From Micropterix aruncella (Eukaryota > Arthropoda > Insecta > Lepidoptera > Micropterigidae), in the NCBI GenBank assembly GCA_944548615.1, contig OX155967.1, positions 7,054,049 through 7,118,048 of the forward strand: a stretch of 64,000 nucleotides of DNA. The letters run 5' to 3'. The notes beneath the pieces were generated by a model. That model worked only from the letters and a program-made list of their open reading frames with translations. It was not told the DNA's origin and searched no databases. The position numbers and the translations under genes are program-made. Positions 24,390 to 36,950 of the stretch are shown piece by piece; position 1 is the first letter of the stretch; each line of letters starts with the position of its first letter.

Positions 24390-24835
24390 GTGGTGTATGT
24401 TTATTGTAAAAAGCCAATCTGTCGACCTCTTCGTTGCCGGTATGCCTAAATGGCCCGGTGCCCACATTAAGGTGATTTTGTTGGCTTTTCCCAATTTGTT
24501 GAGCTCTTGCATACAGTCCCAGACCACAGAGGATTCTGTGGTGGCTTTAGCCAGAGCGCCCAATGCTGCTCTGCTATCAGAGCAGATTAAGATTTTTCTA
24601 TTTTCTACCTCAAGTCGATTTTGAAGTTTTATGCATTCCAATAAGGCAAACACCTCGGCTTGGTAAACCGTCGCATATTTTCCAAGGGAGAACTGATTCT
24701 GTGGTTGGTTTTGAGTCCGTACACGCCTGCCTCAACTTCCATTTATTCCTGATCCGTCGGTGAACCAGGCGTCCGCGTTGTGGCTTTGGGGCCAATGCGG
24801 ATTCGTTCAGTCTTCCTGATGGGGATTTCGGCTAG
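24390..24835 (-). pseudogene. LINE RNase H domain, frameshifted
   Basis: In three shifted frames the minus strand shows an RNase H fold in order: DAWFTDGSGING (first Asp, near 24770), YQAEVFALLECIKLQNRLE (Glu, near 24650), ILICSDSRAALGALAK (second Asp, near 24590), WAPGHLGI and GNEEVDRLA (near 24430). All four catalytic positions are visible but no single frame joins them. RNase H of this type follows the RT in I/R1/LOA-group non-LTR elements. Neither RT nor C-terminal knuckle is adjacent. Confidence 0.8.
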
Positions 24836-24944
24836 TTCTTGAATTATAAAAAGTAAAGCTTTATTAGGTTTACTTTTTAAGGTTTGGACCAGTAGCGAAA
24901 AATAGAGCACACTGCAGCATCTTGGTCACTATGTCAACACCGCC

Positions 24945-25512
24945 TAACTAGGCCTAGGCCTGTACTAAGGCAGGTGTATCAGGAAATATTTTAAAAAAAG
25001 AAAATTTCTAAATTATGTCTGTCATAAACATGTTAAAAAAATTAATTAAAACAACATCAAGAACTATTTGAAATTATAATGATAAAATTATCTAGTAAAT
25101 AAATAAAAATCGAAATCATAATAACAATAAATAGATAGATAGATACATACCTACTCAGTAAAATTAAAAAATAAAAAAAAAGATTAAAAATAAAAATCAT
25201 ACTAGACAGTCAAATAATTTGTGGCTCTTTTCATGACCTTCATTTTTTAGCCACATATGGCTCTGCTTCTTAAAGGAATCTTTAGTCTGAATTGTTTTAA
25301 TTTCATCTTCTAATAGGTTACATGCCCTGGGGCCCTAAACAGTAAAATGCCTTTGACCAAAAGAGGTCATCATTCGGGGAATATATATTTTTTGCCAATG
25401 TCCTGTTGTATTTGAATTGAATAAAATTTACACAGAATTTTAAGTAGACCTTTCTCAAATCCAATACTTCATATTCCCCATGTAAGCCATATTTTGCCCA
25501 TTTTGAAATCAC
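24945..25512 (-). pseudogene. LINE C-terminal fragment and 3' end
   Basis: The minus strand reads YGLHGEYEVLDLRKVYLKFC and then FWSKAFYCLGP to 25320. After a frameshift it continues CNLLEDEIKTIQTKDSFKKQ and SHMWLKNEG to a stop near 25205. The order (GxYxVLDLxxVY...F...LKxWL) is that of the post-RT domain of a CR1/Jockey-group LINE. The 3' UTR extends to the GCCTAACTAGGCCTAGGCCT block near 24945. It is 5'-truncated. Confidence 0.7.
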
Positions 25513-26029
25513 CGCTTCATTTATATAAATGTATATGAAGAAACATATTTTTTGCTTTACATTGTTTCACCTAGATCTGCGAAATATGCCACTGTGCTTC
25601 GGTCGCTTTTGGCGCGCTGACGGCGCCAGGACGTGTTGAAAGGCAGGACGATGCCGACGCTATGTGCGTTGCGACTAGCCGATAAACGCGCTGAAATGCT
25701 GGCGAAACGGGTGCTGAAATATAAGGGGAGGCTACTTCAGGAATAGTGTTGCCAACCAGGACCAAATATAACAAAATCATTTTAATTTTTCACATTATAC
25801 AAGTAAGCTTTTTGTGTGGTAAAACCACATACATTCACGTATTTACAAACTTTTATTTATCTTGCAATGTAGGTATGTAAGTTATTATGTATGTTTGTTT
25901 AGGTCAGATCTTGCAAGCTGAATTAGAAAGACTTCCTGTTATCCTATGAATTTGAAGTTTTACAGGTTGGTTCAGCTTCGATGACAATGCATTTTTGTGG
26001 TGAGTATGATCTGATTTTACAACCAGGAT
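25513..26029. other. Unassigned
   Basis: GC-richer patch at 25590-25700 (CTGACGGCGCCAGGACGTGT) without a usable frame. From 25920 it leads into sequence related to the tandem array that follows. Confidence 0.35.
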
Positions 26030-26830
26030 CGGCTTCCAACGAGGCTACTCTTCCACAGTCAACAGCACAGACACACAATTTTGTATACGCATTCAATTAT
26101 AAGAGCCCGTACTAAATTTCACCATGACATGGCTGCTGCACCCAGGGTTAACTCCCGACCAGGCTCTCCTCAACGCTCAAAAGCACAGAAACGAAATTTT
26201 GTATATGCATTCAAGTATCTTAGTCCTTTCCAAGTTTTACCGCGACAGCGCTGCTGCACCCAGGGTTGGCTTTCAACGAGGGACTCTACGGTCAACAGCA
26301 AAGAAACGAAATTTTGTATAAGCATTCAATTATAAGAGCCCGTACTAAATTTCACCATGACATGGCTGCTGCACCCAGGGTTAACTCCCGACCAGGCTCT
26401 CCTCAACGCTCAAAAGTACAGAAACGAAATTTTGTATACGCATTCAAGTATCTTAGTCCTTTCCAAGTTTTACCGCGACAGCGCTGCTGCACCCAGGGTT
26501 GGCTTTCAACGAGGGACTCAACGGTCAACAGCAAAGAAACGAAATTTTGTATACGCATTCAATTATGATAGCCCGTTCTAAAATTCCCCGCGACAGGGCT
26601 GATGCACCCAGCGTTGGCTCCCGACGAGGGGACACCTTAACGGTCAACAGCACATCAACGAATTTTTGTATACGTGTCCGATTATGATAGCCCTTACTAA
26701 GATTCGCCGCAACAGGGCTGCTGCACCCAGGGTTGGCTTCCGACGAGGGGACTCCTTAACGGTCAACAGCACAGAAACGAAATATTGTATACTCATTCAA
26801 TTATAATTCATCCATGGCTGCTGCCCCCAA
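26030..26830. repeat. Tandem array, ~115-bp unit with 233-bp higher-order period
   Basis: Units contain TGCTGCACCCAGGGTT, a CGA(G/C)...ACTC block, GGTCAACAGCA and GAAACGAAATTTTGTATACG. Units at 26098 and 26331 are almost identical over 233 bp, so two diverged 115-bp types alternate. Later units (from 26560) are more diverged. Two related units sit inside the hAT element at 46985-47155. Overlapping open frames here are by-products of the repeat. Confidence 0.85.
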
Positions 26831-27437
26831 GGTTGGCTCTGTACTAGAGATGCGCCGAATATTTGGTCAAATATTCACATTCGGTATGTTCGGCTTTTTT
26901 TTAATGTTCGTATTCGGCCGAATATTCGGTTAGTTTGCCGAATCGAACATTTAAATAGTGCTATTTTAAGCATTATATATGTTAAAAAGTCTTTAACCTG
27001 ACACCCGTACATACGAGTATTTGTAAATGAAACTATAATAAACTATAAGAAACTCGTAGTATTTGTAAATGAAAGAATAATTACCTTGTTTATTCATTAT
27101 TTATTCAAAAAATTAAACATTAAAAGAGATTAACATAATTCAAGTTATATTTTAATTAATTAACGTTTTCTTTTCTAACAAAAGAATTGGTTTGCTAATA
27201 ATTAACATTGACCATTCTATAAAATCGAAAATTTTAGGTCAATAACTTTAAAACAATATTCGCCAAATAAAATCTACCAGTAGCTGGAAGCACCAAGTTT
27301 TATAAAATTTTATAGTTATAATTTAACAAAGTCGTCACTTTGTTTAACAATTAACAGCATACAGAGATCTATGAAAAGTCAGACTCTTTAGACATGTTAA
27401 TAAGTGTAATTAATTAACATTTAACATTTAAGAGTGG

Positions 27438-27636
27438 TCAATTATGATGTAGAAAATCTGGACTCTCTGCCCTGCGAGGTAGCAATCTATTTCTTTTTTC
27501 TGCATAAATATTTCCTGCTTCAGAAAATAATCGTTCGCTATACACAGACGTAGACGGAGAGGATTAAAACATTCTGTCTAAAATAGTCATGTGTTCATAT
27601 TTTTCTCGGTGTTTTGCCCACCATGTGAAACGATTA
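27438..27636 (-). pseudogene. hAT transposase C-terminal dimerisation region
   Basis: On the minus strand the sequence reads RFTWWAKHREKYEHMTILD, RMF and a stop. It continues in frame as SSPSTSVYSERLFSEAGNIY, then AEKRNRLLPRRAE, FLHHN and stop. The WWxxH...TSVxSERLFSxAGxxxxxxRxxL...FLxxN order is the hallmark of the hAT C-terminal dimerisation domain. An in-frame stop replaces a codon just before SSPST, and the catalytic DDE portion is not recognisable upstream. The gene is dead. Confidence 0.85.
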
Positions 27637-27719
27637 AAGTGAACAAAGTGACGTTAATTGGACACGACGTAAATGTAATGTAATGTAATGTACCCAAATG
27701 GCGTTCTAATAAATTGTCA

Positions 27720-28438
27720 TCTATACTAATATTATAAAGAGCTAAATTTTGTGACGTTGTAGGATGTAATCTCTGGATCTACTGAAGCGATTTCGAAAAT
27801 TCTTTTACCAATAACCGAAAGCCACGTTATTTGTGAGTATTATAGGCTATATATTATTCCGAAAAATAAAAAGACTTTTTCGTGGTAGTCGGATTTCCAA
27901 AGTAAGTCGGAAAAAACGGTCGAACGAAAACGTTTCTAACGAACGCTGCCTTAACGATGAGAGATATATGATTAAGTTCTAGAGAAAATTTATCACAGAC
28001 AGCATATGTCTACCTTTTATATTTAAGACACAAGAAGTAGTATTTTATATTAAAAAAATAATTTAAATCGTTAGGTCATGTTTATTGCTCATATTATCAA
28101 CAATTATGAATTCTTATCAAAATAAGTAAATTAATCGCCTCAAGCGTTTAAAACAAAAGACTTTTCTCTTTTACTGCATATAATTTCCCTTTTACTGCAT
28201 AAATAGTTATAGAGATAATACGCTCATAACTAAGATACTCACAAGAAGACACTCACAAATAACGATATTATAGTCAAATTGGCATGCAAATACATACATA
28301 AATATGCAGTACATATATAACCCTTCTTTTGGCAGTCAGGAAATAAATCATAGCACTCAGTACTAACCGAACCCCACTCATAATTTCATCACAGGTAAAA
28401 AGTTTTACCGCCCAACGAAGTGGGCACGGGTCATCTAG
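27720..28438 (+). mobile_element. Lep1-like non-autonomous Helitron
   Basis: The 5' end TCTATACTAATATTATAAA follows A (27719). The 3' hairpin GCCCA/TGGGC is followed by CTAG at 28435-28438 and T. It is colinear with 14759-15917 minus the SINE, and lies inside the hAT element. Confidence 0.85.
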
Positions 28439-28615
28439 TTAAATATAAACCTAGTCATTCGGCCGAATATTCGGTTCAGTAAATTTTGGACCGAATGTTC
28501 TGCCGAATATTCGTATTCGGTTGAACCCTTATTCGGCTTATCTCTACTCTGGACATAGCATTTTAATAAAAGCTTGTTTTTAAAAATGTCTTTTTACTAT
28601 TAACTTATTTACTTT

Positions 28616-29622
<1,007 letters not shown>

Positions 29623-29635
29623 TATTTTGACCCCT

Positions 29636-30020
29636 CCCCCCTCCCAGAACGCCCATGTCCGCGATAAATTCTAATTGTATTACCGCTGTAATACAACAGG
29701 TAGAGGTCGCGCAAACGACTTCGCACCCGTAATCAGTCGGGAGGACGGAGGTATCCTGAAGATTAATTCCAGATGGAGATATCCCACCAAAACTGATAGT
29801 TAGGCGGTGAGGCTGCCCGCTGGTTACCTTTTCCGGTGCCTAGCCGTAAGGCCTCGGTCTCTAAGGGGCAAAGGGGCAGCTGGCGAGCTGACAGTAGACT
29901 GTCTTGTCTCTAAGTCTTCTACGCTGATCCCACGGCTAAAAGAATGATTAAATATCGTTATACCAGCATGGAGTGACGGGTTCGCCCGTTGTAGTCGACA
30001 CCGCCCTACTGTTGTAACTT
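29636..30020 (-). repeat. Family A repeat, 5' part (copy A7)
   Basis: It matches 10870-11207 of the full-length copy, ending with the 5'-terminal block TTCGCCCGTTGTAGTCGACACC. The 3' half is absent. Confidence 0.65.
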
Positions 30021-30419
30021 GCCGGTAGATGAAGCTGCAGCAGGTCAACATCTATACCGTTCGACCGAACGCCATGAAAATTTTGTAAATTAGAAAGTGC
30101 AAGAAACGATGGCGGGGGAGGGGGAAGAGGAGTGGGAGGGGAAGGAAACAGATACCCGAGCATCGCCAGCGTATCCTATGTTATAAAGTATAGCATATGT
30201 TATAAAATAGCGAGAAAGTCAATTCAAACTACTGACCCGCCTAGATACGGGACAGTTTAGTCCTAGTTAGGTGGGCAATGAGCATTAGCTGCATTTCGGT
30301 GTTCAATTTTTCCGAGTTACTTAAAACATTAATAACAATGGGGCTAAATTTACAAAAAAATAATTGAATAAAGTATTAAACCTTTAAAAAAAACAGATTG
30401 GCAACGCCGGCAACAAGCC
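30021..30419. other. No gene
   Basis: Contains a purine-rich stretch (30105-30150, GGCGGGGGAGGGGGAAGAGG). No supported feature. Confidence 0.35.
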
Positions 30420-30760
30420 AAATGGAAGCTTTCCGTCTTTCAGTTGGTTTTCAGTAGACGTCCGGTGCGGTGGCTCTCCCGCTCGCTACGGCTGAAACAC
30501 CCCGGATGACACTTGTGGCTTACGTGACGCGTGTATTTCAAACCAGTCGTAATTCGGTGAATGTGCCGTGAATGTGCACAAAAAGAGCGTATTTTCGAGA
30601 TGTTTTGGTGAAGTTCGCGAAGCAAATTAACGATGTTGTGATAAGATTTATAAACAGTTACTTGGGTGGTTTAAAGCGAACGATGAGTGATTTCCGCTAA
30701 ATTTTGAGTTGGATACTATCAAGCAAAAACACAGGCGCAAATCAGACAAAGGTAATATTC
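30420..30760 (+). promoter_or_regulatory. Possible promoter and 5' exon
   Basis: This is one of the few GC-richer segments with no match to any repeat in the window. TTTCAGTTGG at 30438 resembles an insect initiator (TCAGT). About 310 bp downstream, CAGACAAAGGTAATATTC near 30741-30758 resembles a 5' splice site. There is no long ORF, so it would have to be an untranslated first exon, and any remaining exons would lie in the next kilobases or beyond the window. This is inference only. Confidence 0.2.
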
Positions 30761-31789
30761 ATTTATATCTCTAATAATTTAAACTTTTTGCTGTTTGAAC
30801 ACATTTTGGAATTATTGAAGTATAGGAACCTTTCTCAAAAATCGAAAAAATAAAGGAGTGCTACTAGATTTGATCATTCTATTGGTAAATATGAAAGAAA
30901 AAAGCGTCGGACGCGTAAAATTTCTGGACAAAAAAAAACAAATTGACCTACAAAAAAAAAGTTTTTTTTAACTTAGTTTTTAGGATTATTTTAATAAAAC
31001 TAATCTATCCTACCGCCAAATAGGTGCTTATGTATGTATGTAAAAACTAACCTAACCTACGAATTGTATGGGTGTGACGCTTCTTTGAATCCCCATATCT
31101 CGCTTATTTATTGAGACCTAATAAAGATTATTGCAGATTCGAAATCAGCGTGGTGAATATAGTCGGGTGACGTTGAAAAATCAACAATGTATAAGATGTT
31201 CCTATACTGCAATAATACCCATATTTTTAATTACAATATTTTGACTTAGTTACTATAAATTTGAATCCAAATATTCATATAATTTTATTTACGTTTTCTA
31301 TATATTCACAACTTGAATTCAGCCTATATGAATACTAGCTCTGGCACTTAACTAAACCCTAGGGTTTGCCTAGGTTTTAGTTATAAGCCTAGGCTCTAGT
31401 TGCTAATTCGTATGATGCGTCCATTCTACTCGCTCGCACAGATACCTGTGAAGCTCAATTTATTCACATATTTTTATCGCACCATGTGCGTTGGCTTCCC
31501 CATGCCACTAGTGATGTAACTTTAGTTGAGTGTTGATTTCCTTTCATGACACTTGTGACGCCCGCGGTTGTCTATTGTGATTAATATAAGTTTAAAATAC
31601 TATGCTGCTTCAGGTGTGATAAATAAGATCCCCTTTTACATCTTGTGCACGCCCATTTTTTCTCGTTAAAATAGACCCCCTGCAATTCGAAATGAACCCC
31701 TGGGGATCCATATAGACCACTTTAGGGATCACTGGTTTAGAGTATTAAATATATAGACAGAAGATCGAAGGCGGCAATTATAATCCTAT
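30761..31789. other. Unassigned; hAT-like right end near 31740
   Basis: AT-rich sequence without a gene. GAACCCCTGGGGATCCATAT to GGATCACTGG at 31692-31735 resembles one end of a Charlie-like hAT element, but the matching left end was not found. Confidence 0.35.
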
Positions 31790-32291
31790 AACGACTGTGA
31801 ATGTAGTAAAAGAGCTAAGTAATCTAAAAAGATCAAACAAATGCAATAAATCCGAGCTAAAGGTTGGCAATGATAAAATAAAAGGTGAAGTCAAAATAGC
31901 AAACGCACTTAATAAATATTTTTCGGGCATCGGGAAAACACTAGCGGAAAAAATCCAGCGTACTGAACATCAAATCGCTCAAAGGATTGATACGAACAAC
32001 AACAATCCATGCTTCGCAATAAAATATATTACTGAAGGCGAAGTTATAAATGTAAAACACTTGAAAGTAAACTGTGCAAACGGATCAGACCAAATATCTA
32101 CTAAAACACTAAAAGTTTCAGCTAAATATTTTTGGTCAGTCCTAATTCACATATATTCAACTGTAGCATAGAAAACGGAATCTTCCCAAATGCGTTTAAG
32201 TCAGCAAATATTACCCCGATATTTAACTCAGGCGACAAATGCAATCTTAACGACTACAGACCTATTCCAGTACTTAGTGTGCTATATTTTT
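31790..32291 (+). pseudogene. LINE endonuclease-RT linker and RT start, frameshifted
   Basis: The frame 31797-32171 reads VKIANALNKYFSGIGKTLAE, a stretch beginning ITEGEVINV, then CANGSDQISTKTLKVSA. After a frameshift near 32155 it continues SIENGIFPNAFKSANITPIF, NSGDKCNLNDYRPIPVLSV to 32285. The order A(D/N)xxNxYFxxIG...GxDxI...GxFPxxxKxAxxxPIxKxGD...NYRPISxL is the N-terminal RT region of CR1/Jockey-group LINEs. The element is cut off at both ends. Confidence 0.8.
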
Positions 32292-32470
32292 TTAACAGCT
32301 CATAAACAATCAGCTCTGCTCTCATTTAGAAAAACACGTTGTTATCGGACAGTCAGATAATGCATGACCCACCGAATGCAGCTCGCTTCGGGATCTCGTT
32401 GGATAGTGGCAATGCACACAATTCACCCCAAAATCGGCTAGATTTCTGCTAACGTACAGCGCTACGTCCA

Positions 32471-32597
32471 TTATCTAGATGACAGAGGCATTGCAGCCGT
32501 ATCAAGCGGCACACGCGCTATTGTGCGGACGGCACACTTCTGCATAATGAAAGCTCTCTGCCTGTCGGCTGCACGCCCCCATAATTTCGCTCCGTAC
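32471..32597 (-). pseudogene. LINE post-RT fragment
   Basis: The minus strand reads YGAKLWGRAADRQRAFIMQK, then CAVRTIARVP, and a stop at 32471-32473. This matches the YGxxxWGxxxxxxxxFxxQKxxxRxIxxxx segment that follows the RT core in many LINEs. It is only about 40 codons and no ends are visible. Confidence 0.6.
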
Positions 32598-32656
32598 CAT
32601 TGCGATGGACATATCCAAAGTAACACAAAGTAAACATAAACTATGATATATTAGAA

Positions 32657-33061
32657 CAGGGTTTTCCAACCTTTTTGAGATCGCGAACCCCTTTTTAGTA
32701 AATAAAAGATGTAACTCTTACGCCCCCCCGACTTAGATAGTTTTCTGTTAATCAGCTTATCTGTAAGCATCTAATAAATAAAGTATTTTTAAAAACAATG
32801 GCAAAAACCACATTTATGTTAACTGTTTTTTTTATATTTTCGAAGCAGCACCTAACTGTTTCCATCTTAGATCAACATAAAGTTTTGCAAATGCAATAGC
32901 AAGACACACGATAAATATAATTCTCGTCCGGCGCTGTCAATGTTTGCATATTATACCTACATAAAGTATACCTACATAAAGATTTTGTAAAATTTTCGAT
33001 TTTTATTTTTAGATAGCTTACGACCCCCTGGGGGTCCCGAACCACTGGTTGAAAATCACTG
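32657..33061. mobile_element. hAT-type MITE (Charlie-like ends)
   Basis: Imperfect TIRs CAGGGTTTTCCAACCTTTTT and, inverted, CAGTGATTTTCAACCAGTGG bound 405 bp. CGCGAACCCC and GACCCCCTGGGGGTCCC are the usual subterminal blocks. The flanking octamers TATTAGAA (32649-32656) and TATTGGAG (33062-33069) agree at 6 of 8 positions. No transposase is present. Confidence 0.7.
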
Positions 33062-33349
33062 TATTGGAGCTAAGAGTTAATGTTAATGTCTAAAGAAATG
33101 CCCAGTGGCGATTACATGCACAACTTTTCAGCAATATTTTTATCTGAGGAATGACCTGGAAGACGAGAAAAACATATGAAAACATTCGACACCATTCTTC
33201 ATTAAATTAAGCAAAAGAGATATTATAATATTATTAAAGGAAATACTGTTTTTTTGCGATGACGTCATAATGACGTAGTAAGAACAAAATGGCGGCGGGA
33301 ATGCTTATTTCTGGTGCCAGACCCAATGTTAACAGTTCAATTTGGTTTT

Positions 33350-33351
<2 letters not shown>
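33062..33351. other. No gene
   Basis: A GATGACGTCATAATGACGTAG motif (33258) contains a CRE-like palindrome. No other feature. Confidence 0.35.
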
Positions 33352-33380
<29 letters not shown>

Positions 33381-34945
33381 TCAGGAAAACCAACAGCTAA
33401 TTATAATTTAACAATGCCGGAGTAACATAGCAGAGAGCCAATTAAAGGTTTTCACGTTTAAATAACGTTGTAGAAACATATGTGATCTTTCAATTAAAGC
33501 TATCGATTAAGAATGCATCAAAAATTATTCAACAATTAATGCTAAAAAATTCACTGTTCAGCCGCTGCCTAGCTGAATTAATACTCGTACAGAATAGATC
33601 AAAGTCAAAGCGTTTAATCATGTCATTGAAATTGTCACTTGTTCGCCACAGAAATGCATTTTGCCTATAGTTGGTACCAGCATGAGGAACATGAAGAGCA
33701 GGGTTAAATCTATTGAGTTTGGAAGGAACACGGAGATTAATTTTATTTAGTAAGTCAGGACAGTTAATATTATTGGAGGTAATTTTTAGCAAAAAGGTTA
33801 AGTCCGCGGTTTCACGCCGCTTAATCAAGGGGAGGATATGAAATTTCTTGCATAAATTGAAATAGTTAGATGAGCTGTATGGGATTTTCAGACGGAAGCA
33901 GAGATATTTCACGAACTTCATTTGAATGCGCTCGATTCTGTTTATATATTTGTCATAACAAGGATTCCATACCTGAGATGCATATTCCAAGATGCTTCTG
34001 ACAAAAGTGCAGTAAAGGATCTTGAAAGTTTTAGCACGGTGAAAGCAAGCTGCACTCCTCATAACAAAACCTAAAGCTTTGGAAGCTTTAGAAACAATAG
34101 ATTGAACGTGATTATCGAACAGTAGATGAGAATCATGAATGACACCAAGATCTTTAACCACGCTGCACCTCTGCAAGTTATGAAATTTTAATGAGTATGA
34201 GGCTAGAGTAAATATTTTTTTACGGGTGTAGGTGACAACGGTGCACTTGGATGGATTGAGGTCAATTTTATTAGAGAGACAGTAACTGTCCAATCTTGAA
34301 AGGTCCGCCTGAAGGTCGGCGACATCACCGACCGATTTAATTATTTTGAAAATCTTCATGTCATCAGCAAAACATAGTAAGTGACTATTTAGAAAACAGC
34401 TAGCTATATCATTGATGAAAATTAAGAACAGCAATGGACCAAGTAGTGAGCCCTGCGGTACACCGCTAGGGATAGCAACCCAACTAGAAATATAGTTTTT
34501 GATGACGATAGCTTGGGAGCGATTACTGATATAGGAGGAGAACCATCGGAGGAGGTCCCCTTGTATACCCATAAACTTAAGCTTGTTCAAGAGTAGTCTG
34601 TGGTCAATCCTGTCAACGGCTTTACTGTAATCAGTGTAGACTACGTCTACTTGATAGCCGTGATCCATAGCTTCAGTCAAGAAGTCATTAAAAAGGATAA
34701 GATTGGACACCGTCGAGCGACCCCTGATAAAACCATGTTGCGACGGATTGATAGAGTTTTGGAGAGCTGCATATACTTGGTTATAGACGACTCGTTGGAA
34801 TATTTTGGCAATAACGCATAATTTCGAAATGGGTCTGTAATTAGTAATTTCTGTTTTCGAGCCCTTCTTATGTATGGGTGAAACAAAAGCCGACTTTCAG
34901 ATACTGGGGAATTCACAATTAGCTAAGGATTTGCGGAAGTGATGA
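33352..34945 (-). pseudogene. LINE (CR1/Jockey group): reverse transcriptase, C-terminal domain, 3' UTR and tail
   Basis: A single open frame of 393 codons (34710 down to 33529) covers most of the RT and the whole C-terminal domain. Numbered from the GTG at 34710: motif A YTDYSKAVDRIDH (25-37), motif B GVPQGSLLGP (83-92), motif C CFADDMKIF (113-121), thumb LNPSKC, then YASQVWNPCYD and INRIERIQMKFVKYL. Upstream the frame continues without interruption for about 60 codons (NYRPISKL, QHGFIRGRST) to a TGA at 34897-34899 where family members have Trp (FPSIxK). Beyond it only about 15 codons remain before homology fades. The 3' UTR ends in a (TTTA)n tail at 33352-33379. It lacks endonuclease and ORF1. 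The frame is otherwise intact, so decay is recent. Clade within the CR1/Jockey group is uncertain. Confidence 0.85.
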
Positions 34946-34949
34946 CCAT

Positions 34950-35660
34950 GGCGTGACTTATCACTCCCCACGCTATTTATTAATATGTTTATGTAAAAAG
35001 TGAGGCTTTCCTGTGTTACATGAACCGATAATTATTTTAATTTGATTATACTGATAATGGAAAATATTGTACCACGCGTATTATGTATTATCCATTACGC
35101 CTGCTTTTGTATTATCCATTGATTTGTACGGTCTTTATACAGTTACATTCTATTTATGTTATCTTAATTAAATCTAATTTTGGCGAAAAGCTTTTTCTGA
35201 CATTAGCGCTGGACACGCGTTAGCGAGCGAGACGCCCTCTGTTAAGCGACGGACGGAAAGGGATGGAAAACATCGATAGTGCAGGGGAGACCTAGGAGAA
35301 ATGAAACAATTTTTACATATCACCTCATATCTCGTAATCAAAATGGCAGACGCGTATGAAGCTAATGTCGTATCGTAGCATTTTTTTATCTACTAATCGT
35401 TTTAATACTAGAATGGCTCCAAGTATTATAGAATATGTGAAAAAAGTATTTAGGCACAGCACAGTCGTTTTTTTAAGTCACCCAGTATCATGGTGAGTTG
35501 TAAACAGCTGCCTAGGAGAGTTCAAATTCCTCAAAACTGCACTGAGAAAAATATAACGAGGTAAGACATGGAAATACGAATGTCTCAATAAGTAACTGAA
35601 CACTGAGAAAAATATATAACCTACATTACCGTTTTTTATATTACGGGTTTATACAGAATA
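34950..35660. other. No gene
   Basis: No ORF or repeat boundary is evident. GAGCGAGACGCCCTCTGTTA (35225) is locally GC-richer. Confidence 0.35.
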
Positions 35661-35663
35661 ATG

Positions 35664-36283
35664 ATGTTTCAATCGTAACATTGTTGAATTACAAGAAATT
35701 TTGTTGAAACCCCATTACTCGATTATATGTTTCACCATGCTTCGTACGGGTAGGTAATCAAAAAAAAAACGGTATAATGTAGCTTCAATATGATTCTTGT
35801 AACTGACTATAAAATAACGTATGTAATAACATGCTGTTTTGGTAAAAGCAACATATCGTTGCGCGCCGTAATGATTTTGCGGTGTAGTTACCATACTTGT
35901 GACATGGTAACTACCCCGTTACGCGTCATATTGATACATATGTACGGACCACAATATATGTTATATACGTAATCCCTTTTGAGACATATATATTTCCGTG
36001 TATTACACCGTTTTATTTTTCTGAGAGTAGTTACCGTGTCGTGATGTTAAACAAAATGTTATTTCATTACGTCGAGACCTTGGGAACTCGCTTCTAACAT
36101 GACAGGATGTAGTAGCATAAGTACGGTTGTATTCGGGCACATAAATCATGCCGCTACAGTAGACTATTATTTACGTATTAACCGTTTTACTGTGTATTTA
36201 CGTTTTAAATGTTAATACATATAACCGTGTAATGCAGTTTCAATATAATTCCTTGTAATTCAACAAAATTACGATTGAGACAT
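35664..36283. mobile_element. DNA element with ~67-bp TIRs
   Basis: 35664-35730 (ATGTTTCAATCGTAACATTG...GATTATATGT) is repeated inverted at 36217-36283 (ACATATAACCG...CGATTGAGACAT) with about 80% identity by eye. The interior holds a perfect inverted repeat GTAGTTACCA/TGGTAACTAC near 35884-35914 and no long ORF. No convincing target duplication was found; a Helitron begins 5 bp after the right end. Confidence 0.65.
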
Positions 36284-36288
36284 TGTTA

Positions 36289-36950
36289 TCTATACTAATA
36301 TTATAAAGAGGTAAAGTTTGTGAGTTTGTGAGGTTGTAGGGAGTAATCTCTGGATCTACTGAACCGATTTAGAAAATTCTTTTACCAATAGGAAGCCACG
36401 TTATTTGTGAGTGTCATAGCCTATATTTTAATCCGAAAAATTAAAAGACTTTTTCGTGGGAGTCGGATTTGCAAAGTAAGTCGGAGAAAAAACGGTCGAA
36501 TGAAAACGTTTCTTACGAACGCTGCCTTAACGATGAGAGATATATGATTGAGTTCTAAAGAAAAGTTGTAGAGCTTGGTAATGCCTAAAAAGTCAGTTGG
36601 TATGCCTAAAAAGGTATATGTCTAAATTTTATATTTAAGTCACAAAACGTAGTTTTTTATCTTATATATAATAATTTAAATCGTTAGGTCATATTTATTG
36701 GTCATATTATTAACAATTATGAATTCTTATCAAAATAAGTAGATTTATCGTCTCAATTGTTTAAAACTTTTCCCTTTTACTGCATATAATTTGATAAGAA
36801 TTCATGGAACTTTCGGGTTGGAACTCTTGAAAGACAATATATTTTGGTACCTACCAAATAATAACATTACATCTAATATAACATCTAATAATTAACATCT
36901 AATATAGTATAAGTTTTAAACAATTGAAATAAACATATTTATTCAATCAT
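36289..36950 (+). mobile_element. Lep1-like Helitron, 3'-truncated
   Basis: It starts TCTATACTAATATTATAAAG after A. It is colinear with 14759-15917 as far as AATCATAATCATATTAGTAG near 36960, where the similarity stops without the hairpin or CTAG end. The motif GTTTGTGAG is duplicated near the 5' end. Confidence 0.75.

Larger units (their letters stand above)
26845..28546. mobile_element. hAT transposon with internal Helitron
   Basis: The ends are TAGAGATGCGCCGAATA and, inverted, TAGAGATAAGCCGAATA. Clusters of CCGAATATTCGG follow at both ends. The flanks CTCTGTAC (26837-26844) and CTCTGGAC (28547-28554) agree at 7 of 8 bases, the 8-bp duplication expected for hAT. A transposase C-terminus is at 27438-27636 on the minus strand, and a Helitron at 27720-28438 interrupts the element. 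Confidence 0.8.

Noticed and set aside
26081..26687. Overlapping frames repeating the same peptides
   Set aside because: They arise from the tandem array; the same peptide recurs because the DNA unit recurs.
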